Source: Pseudoduganella rivuli (GTDB lineage: Bacteria; Pseudomonadota; Gammaproteobacteria; Burkholderiales; Burkholderiaceae_D). From it: a stretch of 64,000 nt of DNA. The stretch spans positions 1 through 64,000 of the forward strand of contig NZ_WKJJ01000027.1 of NCBI RefSeq assembly GCF_009674485.1. The letters are read 5' to 3'. Below, piece by piece: positions 44,400 through 53,156 of the stretch. Below the pieces are notes generated by a model. The model searched no databases. It had not been told where the DNA came from and saw only the letters and a program-made list of their open reading frames with translations. Position 1 is the first letter of the stretch, and each line of letters begins with the position of its first letter. The position numbers and the translations under genes were made by a program.

Positions 44400-44576
44400 A
44401 AGGAGGCCGAATTATAGCGACCTGTTCCGGATTTGCAAAGGGTCCCGATACTTAATTTTTTCCCAATCCCGGCCAATCCGGCTTCGCTCCCGCGAATCCC
44501 GGTTTCGTCGCATGGCGGTCGCCACCCTGCCCGCCCCTCCCTAAGCTGTCTCCATCGACCACCCAAGGAGACCGCC

Positions 44577-45236
44577 ATGAAACCAACCATCCTCGCCCTC
44601 ATCTTCGGCAGCGCCGCTGCCTTTGCCTGCGCGCTGGCCACGGCCGCGCCGCAGGAAGTTGCGCCGCACGGCTTCGTGGAGGCGCGCCAGCAATTCATGG
44701 CCGCCCTGGCCGGCGATGGCAAGGCGCGCGACGCGGCCATCAGCGCCTTCACGCACATGGCGGCGGCCAATCCGGGCCATCCGCTGCTGGCCGCCTATGC
44801 CGGGTCCGCGACGTCGCTGGCCGGGCGCGATGCGCTGATGCCGTGGAATAAGATGAAGTATTCGGAAGATGGCGCCGATGCGATCGAGAAGGCGCTGGCG
44901 CAGCTGACGCCGGCGCACGATGAGGCGCTGTTCAACGGTTCGCCGGAAAGCGTGGAAACGCGCATGGTGGCGGCCTCCACCTTGCTGAACCTGCCCGACT
45001 TCATGAACCGCCGCGCGGCCGGCAAACGCGCGCTGGATGCGGCGCTGAAGTCGCCCGTGTTCGAACAGGCGCCCGTGCCCGTACGCACCCGCCTGTACGC
45101 GCTGGCCGCGAAAACCGCCGCCGCCGACAAGCGCGCGCCGGACGAAGCGGCGTACCTGAAGCAACTGGTGCAACTGGCGCCGCAAGCGCCGGAAGGCCAG
45201 CGCGCCGCCGGCCGCCTGAAGGAGCTGGGCCTGTGA
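44577..45236 (+). CDS. Exported hypothetical protein, first gene of an ABC operon
   Basis: A 219-residue protein with a signal peptide ending near ALATAAPQE. The mature part is all-helical and resembles TPR-like solenoids (ARDAAISAFTHMAAANPGHP, PDEAAYLKQLVQLAPQAPEG). AAGGAG seven bases before ATG 44577 sets the start. Its stop overlaps the GTG start of the ABC ATPase gene, so the genes are coupled. I infer a periplasmic partner of the transporter. No family is recognised. Confidence 0.7.
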   Translation: MKPTILALIFGSAAAFACALATAAPQEVAPHGFVEARQQFMAALAGDGKARDAAISAFTHMAAANPGHPLLAAYAGSATSLAGRDALMPWNKMKYSEDGADAIEKALAQLTPAHDEALFNGSPESVETRMVAASTLLNLPDFMNRRAAGKRALDAALKSPVFEQAPVPVRTRLYALAAKTAAADKRAPDEAAYLKQLVQLAPQAPEGQRAAGRLKELGL

Positions 45237-45949
45237 ACCGCCTCAGTGATCCAATCAGCCAGCCATTGATGTCGCTGCGCGGCGTCAGCAAATCGTTCAC
45301 GCTGGGCGACAACACCATCCACGCGTTGCGCGACGTGGAACTGGCCGTGGTGCGGGGCGAGATTGCCGCCGTCACGGGACCGTCCGGCAGCGGAAAAAGC
45401 ACGCTGCTGAACCTGTGCGGCCTGCTCGACACGGCCGATCACGGCGAACTGCTGTTCGGCGGCGAACCGCTGCCCGCGGCCGACGACGTGCGCCGCACGG
45501 CGCTGCGGCGCCAGACCATCGGTTTCGTGTTCCAGAGCTTTAACCTGGTGCCGGTCATGAACGCCTATGACAACGTGGAATTCCCCCTGTACCTGCTGGG
45601 GATCGATGCGGCGGAACGGCAGCGCCGCGTGCACGATGCGCTGCGGCGCGTCGGCCTGGAAGGCAAGGAAAAGCACCGGCCCGACCAGTTGTCCGGCGGC
45701 CAGCGCCAGCGCGTGGCGATTGCCCGGGCCATCGTCAAACGCCCGCAACTGGTGATTGCCGACGAACCCACCGCCAACCTCGACGCCGTGACGGCGGCGC
45801 AGATCGTCAGCCTGATGCGCGAACTGGCGCACGAACATGGCACGACGTTCCTGGTCGCCACCCATGACGACCGCATGATGCGCCACTGCGACCGCGCGCT
45901 GCGCCTGAACGACGGGATCTTGATGGAGGGAGAACGCCGTGTTCACTAA
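45233..45949 (+). CDS. ABC transporter ATPase, LolD/MacB type
   Basis: A 238-residue ATPase starting with GTG 45233, overlapping the previous stop. Walker A is GPSGSGKST, the Q-loop is FVFQSFNLV, the signature is LSGGQRQRVAIARAI and Walker B is LVIADEPTANLD. The spacing and the wording YDNVEFPLYLLG are those of LolD/MacB/FtsE mechanotransmission ATPases. It pairs with the permease that overlaps its end by eleven bases and powers extraction or export rather than import. Confidence 0.93.
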   Translation: MNRLSDPISQPLMSLRGVSKSFTLGDNTIHALRDVELAVVRGEIAAVTGPSGSGKSTLLNLCGLLDTADHGELLFGGEPLPAADDVRRTALRRQTIGFVFQSFNLVPVMNAYDNVEFPLYLLGIDAAERQRRVHDALRRVGLEGKEKHRPDQLSGGQRQRVAIARAIVKRPQLVIADEPTANLDAVTAAQIVSLMRELAHEHGTTFLVATHDDRMMRHCDRALRLNDGILMEGERRVH

Positions 45950-47177
45950 ATTCAAATGGCTGTCGATGGCGCTGAAAAACGCCATGCGCAACCGCCGGCG
46001 TTCACTGGTGACGCTGGCCATCACGGCCACCGGCACGGCCGCCGCGCTGCTGGGCGGCGGCTTCGCACTGTACACCTACCAGTCGCTGGCGCAGGCCAGC
46101 GCCCGCGACACCGGCCACCTGGTGATCGCCGCCCCCGGCCACTTCGACGGCATCGACAACCTGCCGCTGGAACACGGGCTGGAACAGCCGGAATCGCTGG
46201 CGCAACAATTGCTGGCGCGCCCGGACGTCAAGCGCGTGCTGCCGCGCCTGCAATTTTCCGGCTTGATCAGTAATGGCGACAAGAGCGAAATCTTCCTCGG
46301 CACCGGTGTCGACGCGACGCAGGAATTCGTCGTCAAAGGCCCGTTCATGAAGCGCGAAGCGGGCGAACTGCTCGATGCCCAGGAGGCCAACGGGAAAACC
46401 GCGCCCGGCATCGTGATCGGCAAAGGGCTGGCGAAAATCCTCAATGTGCAGCCGGGCAGCGCGCTGACCTTGATGTCGACCACGGTCAACGGCGCCCTCA
46501 ACGCGGCCGACGTGACCGTGACCGGTATCGTCAGCACCGGCATTGCCGACATCGACAAGCGCCTCGCCATGGTGGACCTGTCGACCGCGCAAACGCTGCT
46601 GCAAACGAAGAAGGTCAGCACCCTGAGCGTGTACCTGAACGACCTGGAACTGGCCGACGGCACGGCGGCGCAGTTGCGCGCACAGCATGGCGCCAGCCTG
46701 GACGTGCGCACATGGCTGGACCAGGCCATGTTCTACAAGAGTGTGAAAAGCCTGTACGACCGCATCTTCGGCTTCCTTGGCTTGATCGTGCTGGTGATCG
46801 TGCTGTTCTCCGTCACCAATACGCTGGCGATGGCCGTGATGGAACGCACGCGTGAAATCGGCACCCTGCGCGCCATGGGCGCCACGCCGGGTGAAGTGAT
46901 GCGCGTATTCACACTGGAAGGCATGGCGCTGGGGACAGGCGGCGCGGTGACCGGCATGGCGCTGGCGGGCGGCATTGCGTTGTTCCTGCTGGTGGCCGGC
47001 GTGCAGATGCCGCCACCGCCGGGACGCACCGATGGCTATCCGCTGGCCGTCGCGGTCTCGGCACCGATGTATGCGGGCGCCGTGGTGATCGTCGCGCTGC
47101 TGTCCGCATGCGCATCGTGGTTCATCAGCCGCAGGGCTGCCCATCAATCCGTCGTGGAGGCGCTGTCCCATGTTTAA
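45939..47177 (+). CDS. ABC permease, MacB/LolE (FtsX) type
   Basis: A 412-residue membrane protein with a GTG start overlapping the ATPase gene. One membrane helix lies at about 25-48, then a ~220-residue periplasmic domain (IDNLPLEHGLEQPESLAQQ onward). Three helices follow at about 275-300, 325-355 and 375-400 in the FtsX domain (VMERTREIGTLRAMGATPGE is the coupling loop). This is the layout of lipoprotein-extraction or macrolide-export permeases. With the LolA-like and barrel genes downstream it suggests a trans-envelope route. Confidence 0.92.
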   Translation: MFTKFKWLSMALKNAMRNRRRSLVTLAITATGTAAALLGGGFALYTYQSLAQASARDTGHLVIAAPGHFDGIDNLPLEHGLEQPESLAQQLLARPDVKRVLPRLQFSGLISNGDKSEIFLGTGVDATQEFVVKGPFMKREAGELLDAQEANGKTAPGIVIGKGLAKILNVQPGSALTLMSTTVNGALNAADVTVTGIVSTGIADIDKRLAMVDLSTAQTLLQTKKVSTLSVYLNDLELADGTAAQLRAQHGASLDVRTWLDQAMFYKSVKSLYDRIFGFLGLIVLVIVLFSVTNTLAMAVMERTREIGTLRAMGATPGEVMRVFTLEGMALGTGGAVTGMALAGGIALFLLVAGVQMPPPPGRTDGYPLAVAVSAPMYAGAVVIVALLSACASWFISRRAAHQSVVEALSHV

Positions 47178-47916
47178 ATTTTCCATATTGACCGCCCTGC
47201 TGCTGGCCGCGCAGTGCGCCACTGCCTCGGCGTCCGCGCTGGATGCGGAAGCCATCCTGAAAAAAGCCGACACCTATCGCTTGCCTGACGCATCGTCGCA
47301 AGTGGAAACGCTGGTACAAACCTTCAAGGGCGGCAAGCCGGACAAGGAGAAGCGCTACCAGGTGCTGGTGAAACCGGGCGGCAAGTCGCTGGTGCTGGCG
47401 CGTACGCCGGGCGAAGTGGGACTGAAAGTGCTGATGTCGGGCGATGATTTCTGGCTGCTTGCGCCGGGCAGCGCACGCCCGATGCGCATCACGCCCATGC
47501 AGAAACTGCTGGGCGAAGCATCGACGGGCGATATCGCCAATATGACATGGTCCGGCGATTACCAGGGAACTGTCGTGCGCGAACTGGAGGTCGATGGCGT
47601 GCCTTGCCTGGAGCTGGATTTGACGGCGCTGCGCAAGTCGCTCAGCTACCAGCGCATCGTGCTGCAAGTGGCGAAAAGCGATTCCCGGCCCGTGCATGCG
47701 GACTTGTATGCCGCGTCCGACCGCAAGCTGAAACAGGCGCACTTCAAGGTGGAACAGCGCGACGGGCGCCCTGCCGTCACCGTCATGAAGCTGGTCGATG
47801 AAGTGCAGTCCAGCCGCGTGACACTGGTGGAAACCGTCAGCCGCAAGCCGCGCCAGTTTGGCGATGAATTGTTCAACCCGATGTACTTGAGCCGCAACGA
47901 CAACAACGTCCAATGA
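47170..47916 (+). CDS. LolA-like outer-membrane lipoprotein-sorting protein
   Basis: A 248-residue protein with a signal peptide ending near ATASASALDA. The mature part resembles the LolA/LolB half-barrel (VETLVQTFKGGKPDKEKRYQ, LKVLMSGDDFWLLAPGSARP, MTWSGDYQG). Such proteins carry hydrophobic lipids or lipoproteins across the periplasm. It overlaps both neighbours, so it belongs to the operon and is a likely shuttle between the MacB-like permease and the barrel protein downstream. Confidence 0.85.
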   Translation: MFKFSILTALLLAAQCATASASALDAEAILKKADTYRLPDASSQVETLVQTFKGGKPDKEKRYQVLVKPGGKSLVLARTPGEVGLKVLMSGDDFWLLAPGSARPMRITPMQKLLGEASTGDIANMTWSGDYQGTVVRELEVDGVPCLELDLTALRKSLSYQRIVLQVAKSDSRPVHADLYAASDRKLKQAHFKVEQRDGRPAVTVMKLVDEVQSSRVTLVETVSRKPRQFGDELFNPMYLSRNDNNVQ

Positions 47917-48926
47917 AGCATTTAATCAGTTGCGCGCTGCTGGCGTTTTCCCATGCCGCGCTGGCCGAAGACAGTACCGTGTTTTACCTGCGGGCGCAGA
48001 CCGAATCGCTGGAAACCGCGTCGAACCGCGCCAACCATGGCTTCGGCATGGGCGAACTGCGCTGGCAAACGGATTTGCTGCGCGGTGTTGTCACGGCGCG
48101 GCACGACACCCGCGATGGCGACGTGCTGCGCGTGAATGAATTGTCGCTGGAACGGCCGCTGGCCGGCGGCTTCGCCACGGCCGGCAAAAAAGTCATGAGC
48201 TGGGATGTCGGCTATGCGTTCCGGCCGCTGGACGTGGTGCAGCAGGAAGACCGTCGCGCGTTGAATCCCGTGACCTTGGAAGGCGTTCCCATGCTGGCGT
48301 GGGAAGCGTTTGATGAAAGCCGCGCCGTTACCATCGTGTGGACCAATCCGGGGCACGGCAAGCGCGAACAGCCGAAAGGCGATGGCGCGCTGGCGGTGCG
48401 CCTGTACCGCCAGCAGGGTTCCACCGACCAGTATGCGGTGCTGCGGGTATCGGCGCGCAATGGGGTTGAAGGAGGCGTGTCGTTTTCCCATGTGGCCAGC
48501 GATGCGCTGGAATGGCATGGGTCGGTGCTGCTGCAACAGCGGCATGACGAGTGGATCGTCAGCCGCACGGCGCCGCCACGGTGGCAGCGTGTTGACGGCG
48601 GCGGCAAGGCGCTGGCGGGGTTGACGTGGACCACGGAGAGCAAGTTTTCCGTGCTGGGCGAGGCATGGGTGGATCGCACTGCGGCGCGGGGGCGGCAGCG
48701 CAACGTGCTGCTGCGGGCGTCGCAGACCGAGGGAGATCTGGAGGTGGCGGCGGATGTGCTGTGGCAGCCTGGCCAGGGGGCGTATCGAGGGAGCCGCGTT
48801 GCTTCCGTGGGGACCACGTGGAAGGCGTCGCCGTGGCTACTGAGTGCGAGCTTGCGGCATTTCAGTGGTGCGGCCAGCCATGTGGCGCGCAATGTGGCAG
48901 TCGCCACTTTGCAGTATGCATTCTGA
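47913..48926 (+). CDS. Outer-membrane beta-barrel protein of the ABC operon
   Basis: A 337-residue protein with a signal peptide ending near HAALAEDS. The rest alternates hydrophobic and polar residues in strands of eight to ten, and ends with an aromatic residue (VATLQYAF), as expected for an outer-membrane barrel. ATG 47913 overlaps the stop of the LolA-like gene. I do not recognise a named family. By position it is the outer-membrane end of the export path, or the cargo receiver. Confidence 0.72.
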   Translation: MKHLISCALLAFSHAALAEDSTVFYLRAQTESLETASNRANHGFGMGELRWQTDLLRGVVTARHDTRDGDVLRVNELSLERPLAGGFATAGKKVMSWDVGYAFRPLDVVQQEDRRALNPVTLEGVPMLAWEAFDESRAVTIVWTNPGHGKREQPKGDGALAVRLYRQQGSTDQYAVLRVSARNGVEGGVSFSHVASDALEWHGSVLLQQRHDEWIVSRTAPPRWQRVDGGGKALAGLTWTTESKFSVLGEAWVDRTAARGRQRNVLLRASQTEGDLEVAADVLWQPGQGAYRGSRVASVGTTWKASPWLLSASLRHFSGAASHVARNVAVATLQYAF

Positions 48927-48945
48927 TCGGTGGCGCTTGCGCTAT

Positions 48946-49046
48946 GTAGGGCGGACTTTACAAGGCCGCCGTGCTGGCGTGGCCACTGGCGATTGTTTTG
49001 TCGGGATGCTGGCAATGGCGGCTTCGCTGGCGCGAAACCGCCCTAC
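48946..49046. repeat. Inverted repeat, GTAGGGCGG type
   Basis: GTAGGGCGG (48946-48954) faces CCGCCCTAC (49038-49046) with about 83 bases between. GTAGGGCGGA-type ends are common on dispersed intergenic elements in proteobacteria, from general knowledge. It lies between convergent genes and contains no gene. Confidence 0.55.
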
Positions 49047-49073
49047 GCGTTACAAGGCGCGGGTCGGATTGCG

Positions 49074-49871
49074 CTACATCTGGCGGAACAGGTGCGCATA
49101 CAGCGGGCTGACGCGCACCTTCTCGCTGCGGCCCCGCATGTGCAGCGCCAGCTTGCCTGCTTCATCCTTGACCGCCGACAGCACGCACGTGGCGTTCACG
49201 ATCGTGCCCCGGTGTACTTGCCAGAATACCTTGTCGTCCAGCTGCGGCAGCAATTCCTTCAAACTGGTGCGTATCAGCGCCTCGCTGTCCTGCGTCACCA
49301 CGTTGACGTATTTATCCAGCGCTTCGAAATACACGACATCGCCGATCGGGATCATTTTCACCTGGTTGCCGACCGCCGCGCGGATTACCGTCAGCCGTTC
49401 CGGCGCGGCGGCGGGCGCACCGGCCAGGGCCGGCATCAGCGCCCGCATCTGGCCCAGCAAATCTTCCAGGCCGCCGCCCGGCGCTTTGGCGGACAGCCGT
49501 GCCTTCAGGCGCTCCACGGTGCGCGCCAGGCGCGCATCCGTGACGGGTTTCAGCACATAATCGGCTGCTTCGCGGTCGAAGGCGTCGACCGCATATTCGT
49601 CGTAGGCCGTCACGAACACGATTTGCGGAAACGGCTTGTCGCCGTCCCACAATTCCGCCAGTTCTTCGGCTGCTTCCAGGCCCGTCTTGCCGGGCATTTT
49701 GATATCCAGGAACAGCACATCGGGACGCAGCGCCAGCGCCTTTTCCACGGCGGCCACGCCGTGCGGACAGGTGGCGGCAATCGTCAACTCCGGCCACAGG
49801 CGTTGCAATGCATGCGCCAGGGTGGCGGCGAGGATCGGTTCGTCTTCGGCAATAATCGCGTGCAGGGTCAT
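49074..49871 (-). CDS. LytTR-family response regulator
   Basis: A 265-residue regulator. The receiver domain shows AIIAEDEPILAATL, phospho-acceptor Asp in VLFLDIKMPGKTG and Lys in DYVLKPVTDARL. The LytTR domain starts near VKMIPIGDVVYFEALDKYVN and includes VFWQVHRGTIVNA. It lies three bases after the stop of the kinase gene and forms one operon with it. This is the second kinase/LytTR pair in the window; the target genes are unknown. Confidence 0.93.
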   Translation of the reverse strand: MTLHAIIAEDEPILAATLAHALQRLWPELTIAATCPHGVAAVEKALALRPDVLFLDIKMPGKTGLEAAEELAELWDGDKPFPQIVFVTAYDEYAVDAFDREAADYVLKPVTDARLARTVERLKARLSAKAPGGGLEDLLGQMRALMPALAGAPAAAPERLTVIRAAVGNQVKMIPIGDVVYFEALDKYVNVVTQDSEALIRTSLKELLPQLDDKVFWQVHRGTIVNATCVLSAVKDEAGKLALHMRGRSEKVRVSPLYAHLFRQM

Positions 49872-49874
49872 AAG

Positions 49875-50954
49875 TTAAACCGGTAAGGTGATGCGGGCCA
49901 GCGCGCCTTGCGGCTGCGCGGGTTCCAGGGTCAGGCTGGCATGGTCGCCATACAGCGCGCGCAAGCGTTCGCGCGTATTGGCCAGCCCCACGTTGGTGCC
50001 TTTCTTGCCGGGCCCCGCGTCGGGACCACGGCCATTGTCCTGCACCGTCAATGCCAGTGCGCCGTCGTGCAGCGCGGCGCCCACGGCGACGTGACCGCCT
50101 TCGATCTTCGGTTCCAGTCCGTGGGCAATGGCGTTTTCCACCAGCGGCTGCAACAGCATCGGCGGCACTTCGTGCGCGCGCAGTGCTTGCGGCAAGTCGA
50201 ACGAATAGCTGAGGCGCTCGCCCATACGGATCTGCATCAGGCCAAGATACGCTTCCATCTGCGCGAACTCCTGTTCCAGCGTATTGCTGCCGGCGCGCGA
50301 CGACGTCAGCGTGGCGCGCAGGTACTGGATCAGCAAGTCCAGCATTTGCTGGGCGCGCGGCGGATCGATCGCGATCAGGCCCTGCAAGTTGGCCAGCGTG
50401 TTGAACAGCATGTGCGGCTCGATCTGCGCCTGCAACGATTGCAGTTGCGCTTGCAGCGCCTGGCGCGCCACGGTTTCCGTGCGCGCTTTTTCCTGCGCCA
50501 GTTCCGCTTCCGCGCGCATGGCTTTTTCGCGGTGCGCGAAGAAGACCGTGGCAAAACCTGCCGCGATCAGGGTGATCACCAGGCTGCTGGCACCGCCGGC
50601 ACTGGTGAACGAAAACAAACCGGTCAACGGATAGCCAAGGATTTTCCCCGCCAGCCAGCCGCCCGCCATTTGCGCCACCGGCGCCACCGCAGCAATGATC
50701 AGCGCAAAGACCAGCCAGTTGGGCCGCCCCGACTCGCCCCAGATCGACAGGCGGATGCCGTCGATCAGCAGGAACGCCGTGGTTCCGATGCAGGTCGAGA
50801 TGATCAGGCTGCTGACGAAGTTGCCGTCGGACTTCAACACATAGGTCACCACCAGCGCGCAGGCGACATTGAACACCATCGCATAGCAAAAATCGCGCGC
50901 CAGGCGGTGGAAAGGAAACGTGGATAACTTCTGGGCAGTCATGACGGCGTACAT
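49875..50954 (-). CDS. LytS/YehU-type sensor histidine kinase
   Basis: A 359-residue kinase starting MYAVMTAQKLSTFP (ATG 50942 is an alternative). Four hydrophobic segments occupy residues ~20-150. The His box is LQSLQAQIEPHMLFNTLANLQG and the N box is LLQPLVENAIAHGLEP, followed by VQDNGRG and GLANTRERLRALYG. This is the PF06580-type kinase that goes with the LytTR regulator downstream. No external sensor domain is visible, so the signal may be within the membrane. Confidence 0.92.
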   Translation of the reverse strand: MYAVMTAQKLSTFPFHRLARDFCYAMVFNVACALVVTYVLKSDGNFVSSLIISTCIGTTAFLLIDGIRLSIWGESGRPNWLVFALIIAAVAPVAQMAGGWLAGKILGYPLTGLFSFTSAGGASSLVITLIAAGFATVFFAHREKAMRAEAELAQEKARTETVARQALQAQLQSLQAQIEPHMLFNTLANLQGLIAIDPPRAQQMLDLLIQYLRATLTSSRAGSNTLEQEFAQMEAYLGLMQIRMGERLSYSFDLPQALRAHEVPPMLLQPLVENAIAHGLEPKIEGGHVAVGAALHDGALALTVQDNGRGPDAGPGKKGTNVGLANTRERLRALYGDHASLTLEPAQPQGALARITLPV

Positions 50955-51082
50955 GGGGAAGGATGCCGCATTCTCGCGTGCCGTTAGCGTAAAGGCAACC
51001 CGGATGCGACGAAACCGTTGCGTGGCGGCGCGAAACCGGTTGCCGGCGGAGCGAGACCGGGAATCCCGGTGCCTCAAGGGCC

Positions 51083-52444
51083 TCAGGTGCCGTAGCGGCG
51101 TACGCTGGCGACGTTGGCGGGCGGCGTGAACAGCTTCGGCTGCGGTGGCGCCACGGGCGCCGGCGCGGCCATCGAGCGGTCATCGTCCAGCATGCGCACC
51201 AGCGGCGCCAGCACGATTTTTTCGTCGGGGGTGGTGGTGTGCAGTGCCACGTCGCGCGCAATGTCGCGCAGCCGCCATTGCAGTTCGCGGCAAGCCACTT
51301 CGCGCTCGAACAGTAATTCGTCGCAGCCGCCGTTGAAGCCGGGCTGCTGGCGCACATACACATCCAGCCCGGTGCTGATGAAGGCGCGCTGGATATGGCG
51401 CACGCGGCCCACGGTGGTGTCCAGCAACTGGCGCGTGGTCGGCGATTTCGCGGCCGGGCCTTCGAGCAGGTTCCTGCCGATTTCCAGGATGGTCGAAATG
51501 CGCCAGAACAGGCGCTCCACGCTTTCGCCACCCAGCGCGCGCACGTCGCCGCCCTGCTCCGGGCCGGCCATGCGCAACGCGCCGGAAATGGCCGACAGCA
51601 ATTCGTGCGAGTGTTCGCCGGGGATGATTTTCAATGCCAGTTCGGCCCGTTGCAACGGGTGGTCTTTCAACAGCACACCGGCAATCATTTCCGCCACCGA
51701 CACCGCCTGCCCCGCCGCGCTGATCTGGTTGCCGGAAATCTGGCGCGGATAACCCGTGCCGTCATACCGTTCGTGGTGTTCCGCCACCGCGCGGCCGACC
51801 GCGGCGGGATAGCCGCCCAGCTCATCGATCAGCATCTGGCCGATGCGCGGGTGCACAACGATGTGCGACCATTCGTGCGGCAGCAGGCGCTTGCCGCGCG
51901 CCAGGTACGCGGGGTCGATATACAGTTCGCCGATATCGTGCAGCAGGCCGGCCAGGCCGGCAATGGTGACGTCGTTTTCACTCAGGCCCAGCTTTTTCGC
52001 CATGCAGATCGACAGCAGGCTGACCAGCACGGCGTGTTCCAGCGCATTGGCGCCGTTGCGCTGGGAGACCGTCAGCATCAGCGACAGCGCATTGCCGAAC
52101 TCCATGCGCGACAGGTGCGCCAGCGCGGACGAGCCGCCCGTGCTGGTGGCGCGCAGGATATGGGCGACGGGCGGGCTGGTATCGATCAGGCGCGCGGCAA
52201 TGGCAACGATGGTGTTGGCGTCCACGCCGTCGCGCACGCGCACGCAGCTTTCAAACGGGCGCTTGAGCTTATGCAGGATCAGCTTTTCCTGCAGGGCGCG
52301 CGTGACACGGGCGCCCTTGGCCACCAGTTTCATGCCGCGCACGTCGAGGATGTCGACGATCACTTCCACCGCCATGGTCTCGGCCACGTCCATTACCTTG
52401 CCAAGGTAATGTTTGTTGACTGGGAGTGCGTTCAGGGCGGACAT
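51083..52444 (-). CDS. HD-GYP domain protein, probable cyclic-di-GMP phosphodiesterase
   Basis: A 453-residue cytosolic protein. A DUF3391-like N-terminal region (residues ~5-110) is followed by the HD-GYP domain. That domain shows AGLLHDIGELYIDP, VVHPRIGQ, AEHHERYDGTGYP and VSVAEMIAG, so the HD, HH and GYP motifs are present. A C-terminal ~150 residues are unassigned. ATG 52444 with GAGG eight bases upstream is chosen over an ATG at 52540. It should hydrolyse cyclic-di-GMP and lower matrix production. Confidence 0.9.
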   Translation of the reverse strand: MSALNALPVNKHYLGKVMDVAETMAVEVIVDILDVRGMKLVAKGARVTRALQEKLILHKLKRPFESCVRVRDGVDANTIVAIAARLIDTSPPVAHILRATSTGGSSALAHLSRMEFGNALSLMLTVSQRNGANALEHAVLVSLLSICMAKKLGLSENDVTIAGLAGLLHDIGELYIDPAYLARGKRLLPHEWSHIVVHPRIGQMLIDELGGYPAAVGRAVAEHHERYDGTGYPRQISGNQISAAGQAVSVAEMIAGVLLKDHPLQRAELALKIIPGEHSHELLSAISGALRMAGPEQGGDVRALGGESVERLFWRISTILEIGRNLLEGPAAKSPTTRQLLDTTVGRVRHIQRAFISTGLDVYVRQQPGFNGGCDELLFEREVACRELQWRLRDIARDVALHTTTPDEKIVLAPLVRMLDDDRSMAAPAPVAPPQPKLFTPPANVASVRRYGT

Positions 52445-52674
52445 CGCGGCTACCTCGGTGGTTGTGACGGAAAGCTGATTAACTATCGTTATGATAGCAC
52501 CATTCATTGCCGTATGGAAATTTACATTTCCACATAGCAATTAGTCGAAATAGCGCATACCATCTAGTCACGGGCCCAACATAATTGCAGGCTCCCCACT
52601 TTGCGCGTTGTTAAAAGATTGCCTTTTACTTAAGCAACGCTACAATGGAACATCCCACTCTGTGAGGTTTCACC

Positions 52675-53064
52675 ATGTCGAATACCTCTTCTCACTGCGC
52701 TTTGGCCATGCTGGCTGAAGAAATGCTGATGCTGGTCCTCGCCGGCAGGAAAACCGCGACCTGCATGCCGCTGGCAAAGCTCACCGCGGCCGGCACGCCT
52801 ATCCCCGAACCGGGCAAGCGCGACGTGGTGCTCGATGGCGACGGCGTTCCCGCCTGCACCGTGGAAACCGTGGCGGTCGTCACGTGCCGGTTCGATGAAG
52901 TCACGGAAGAATTCGCCCGTGCCGAGGGCGAGCCGTCACTGGACGCGTGGCGCATTTCCCATTCGCGCCACTTTGCACGCAATGGCGGGTTTACGCCGGC
53001 CATGAAGCTGGTGTGCGAGCAGTTCAAGGTGGTGGAAATGCTGGGAACGTACAAAAAAGTTTGA
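52675..53064 (+). CDS. ASCH-domain protein
   Basis: A 129-residue protein starting MSNTSSHCALAML. The ASCH pattern is visible: the Lys-Thr site in LAGRKTATC, a central barrel strand VVLDGDGVPACTVETVAVV, and the C-terminal EGEPSLDAWRISHSRHF ... KLVCEQFKVVEML. ASCH proteins bind RNA or modified nucleotides, and some are nucleoside amidohydrolases. The exact role here is unknown. GTGAGG lies about ten bases before ATG 52675. Confidence 0.88.
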   Translation: MSNTSSHCALAMLAEEMLMLVLAGRKTATCMPLAKLTAAGTPIPEPGKRDVVLDGDGVPACTVETVAVVTCRFDEVTEEFARAEGEPSLDAWRISHSRHFARNGGFTPAMKLVCEQFKVVEMLGTYKKV

Positions 53065-53156
53065 AACGGGAATACCGGCTTTCGTCAGGTCCACACGCGG
53101 CTATAATTGCAAAATAATTAACTGTGCTGATTTGGCACTTCCCAAGACATTATTGC

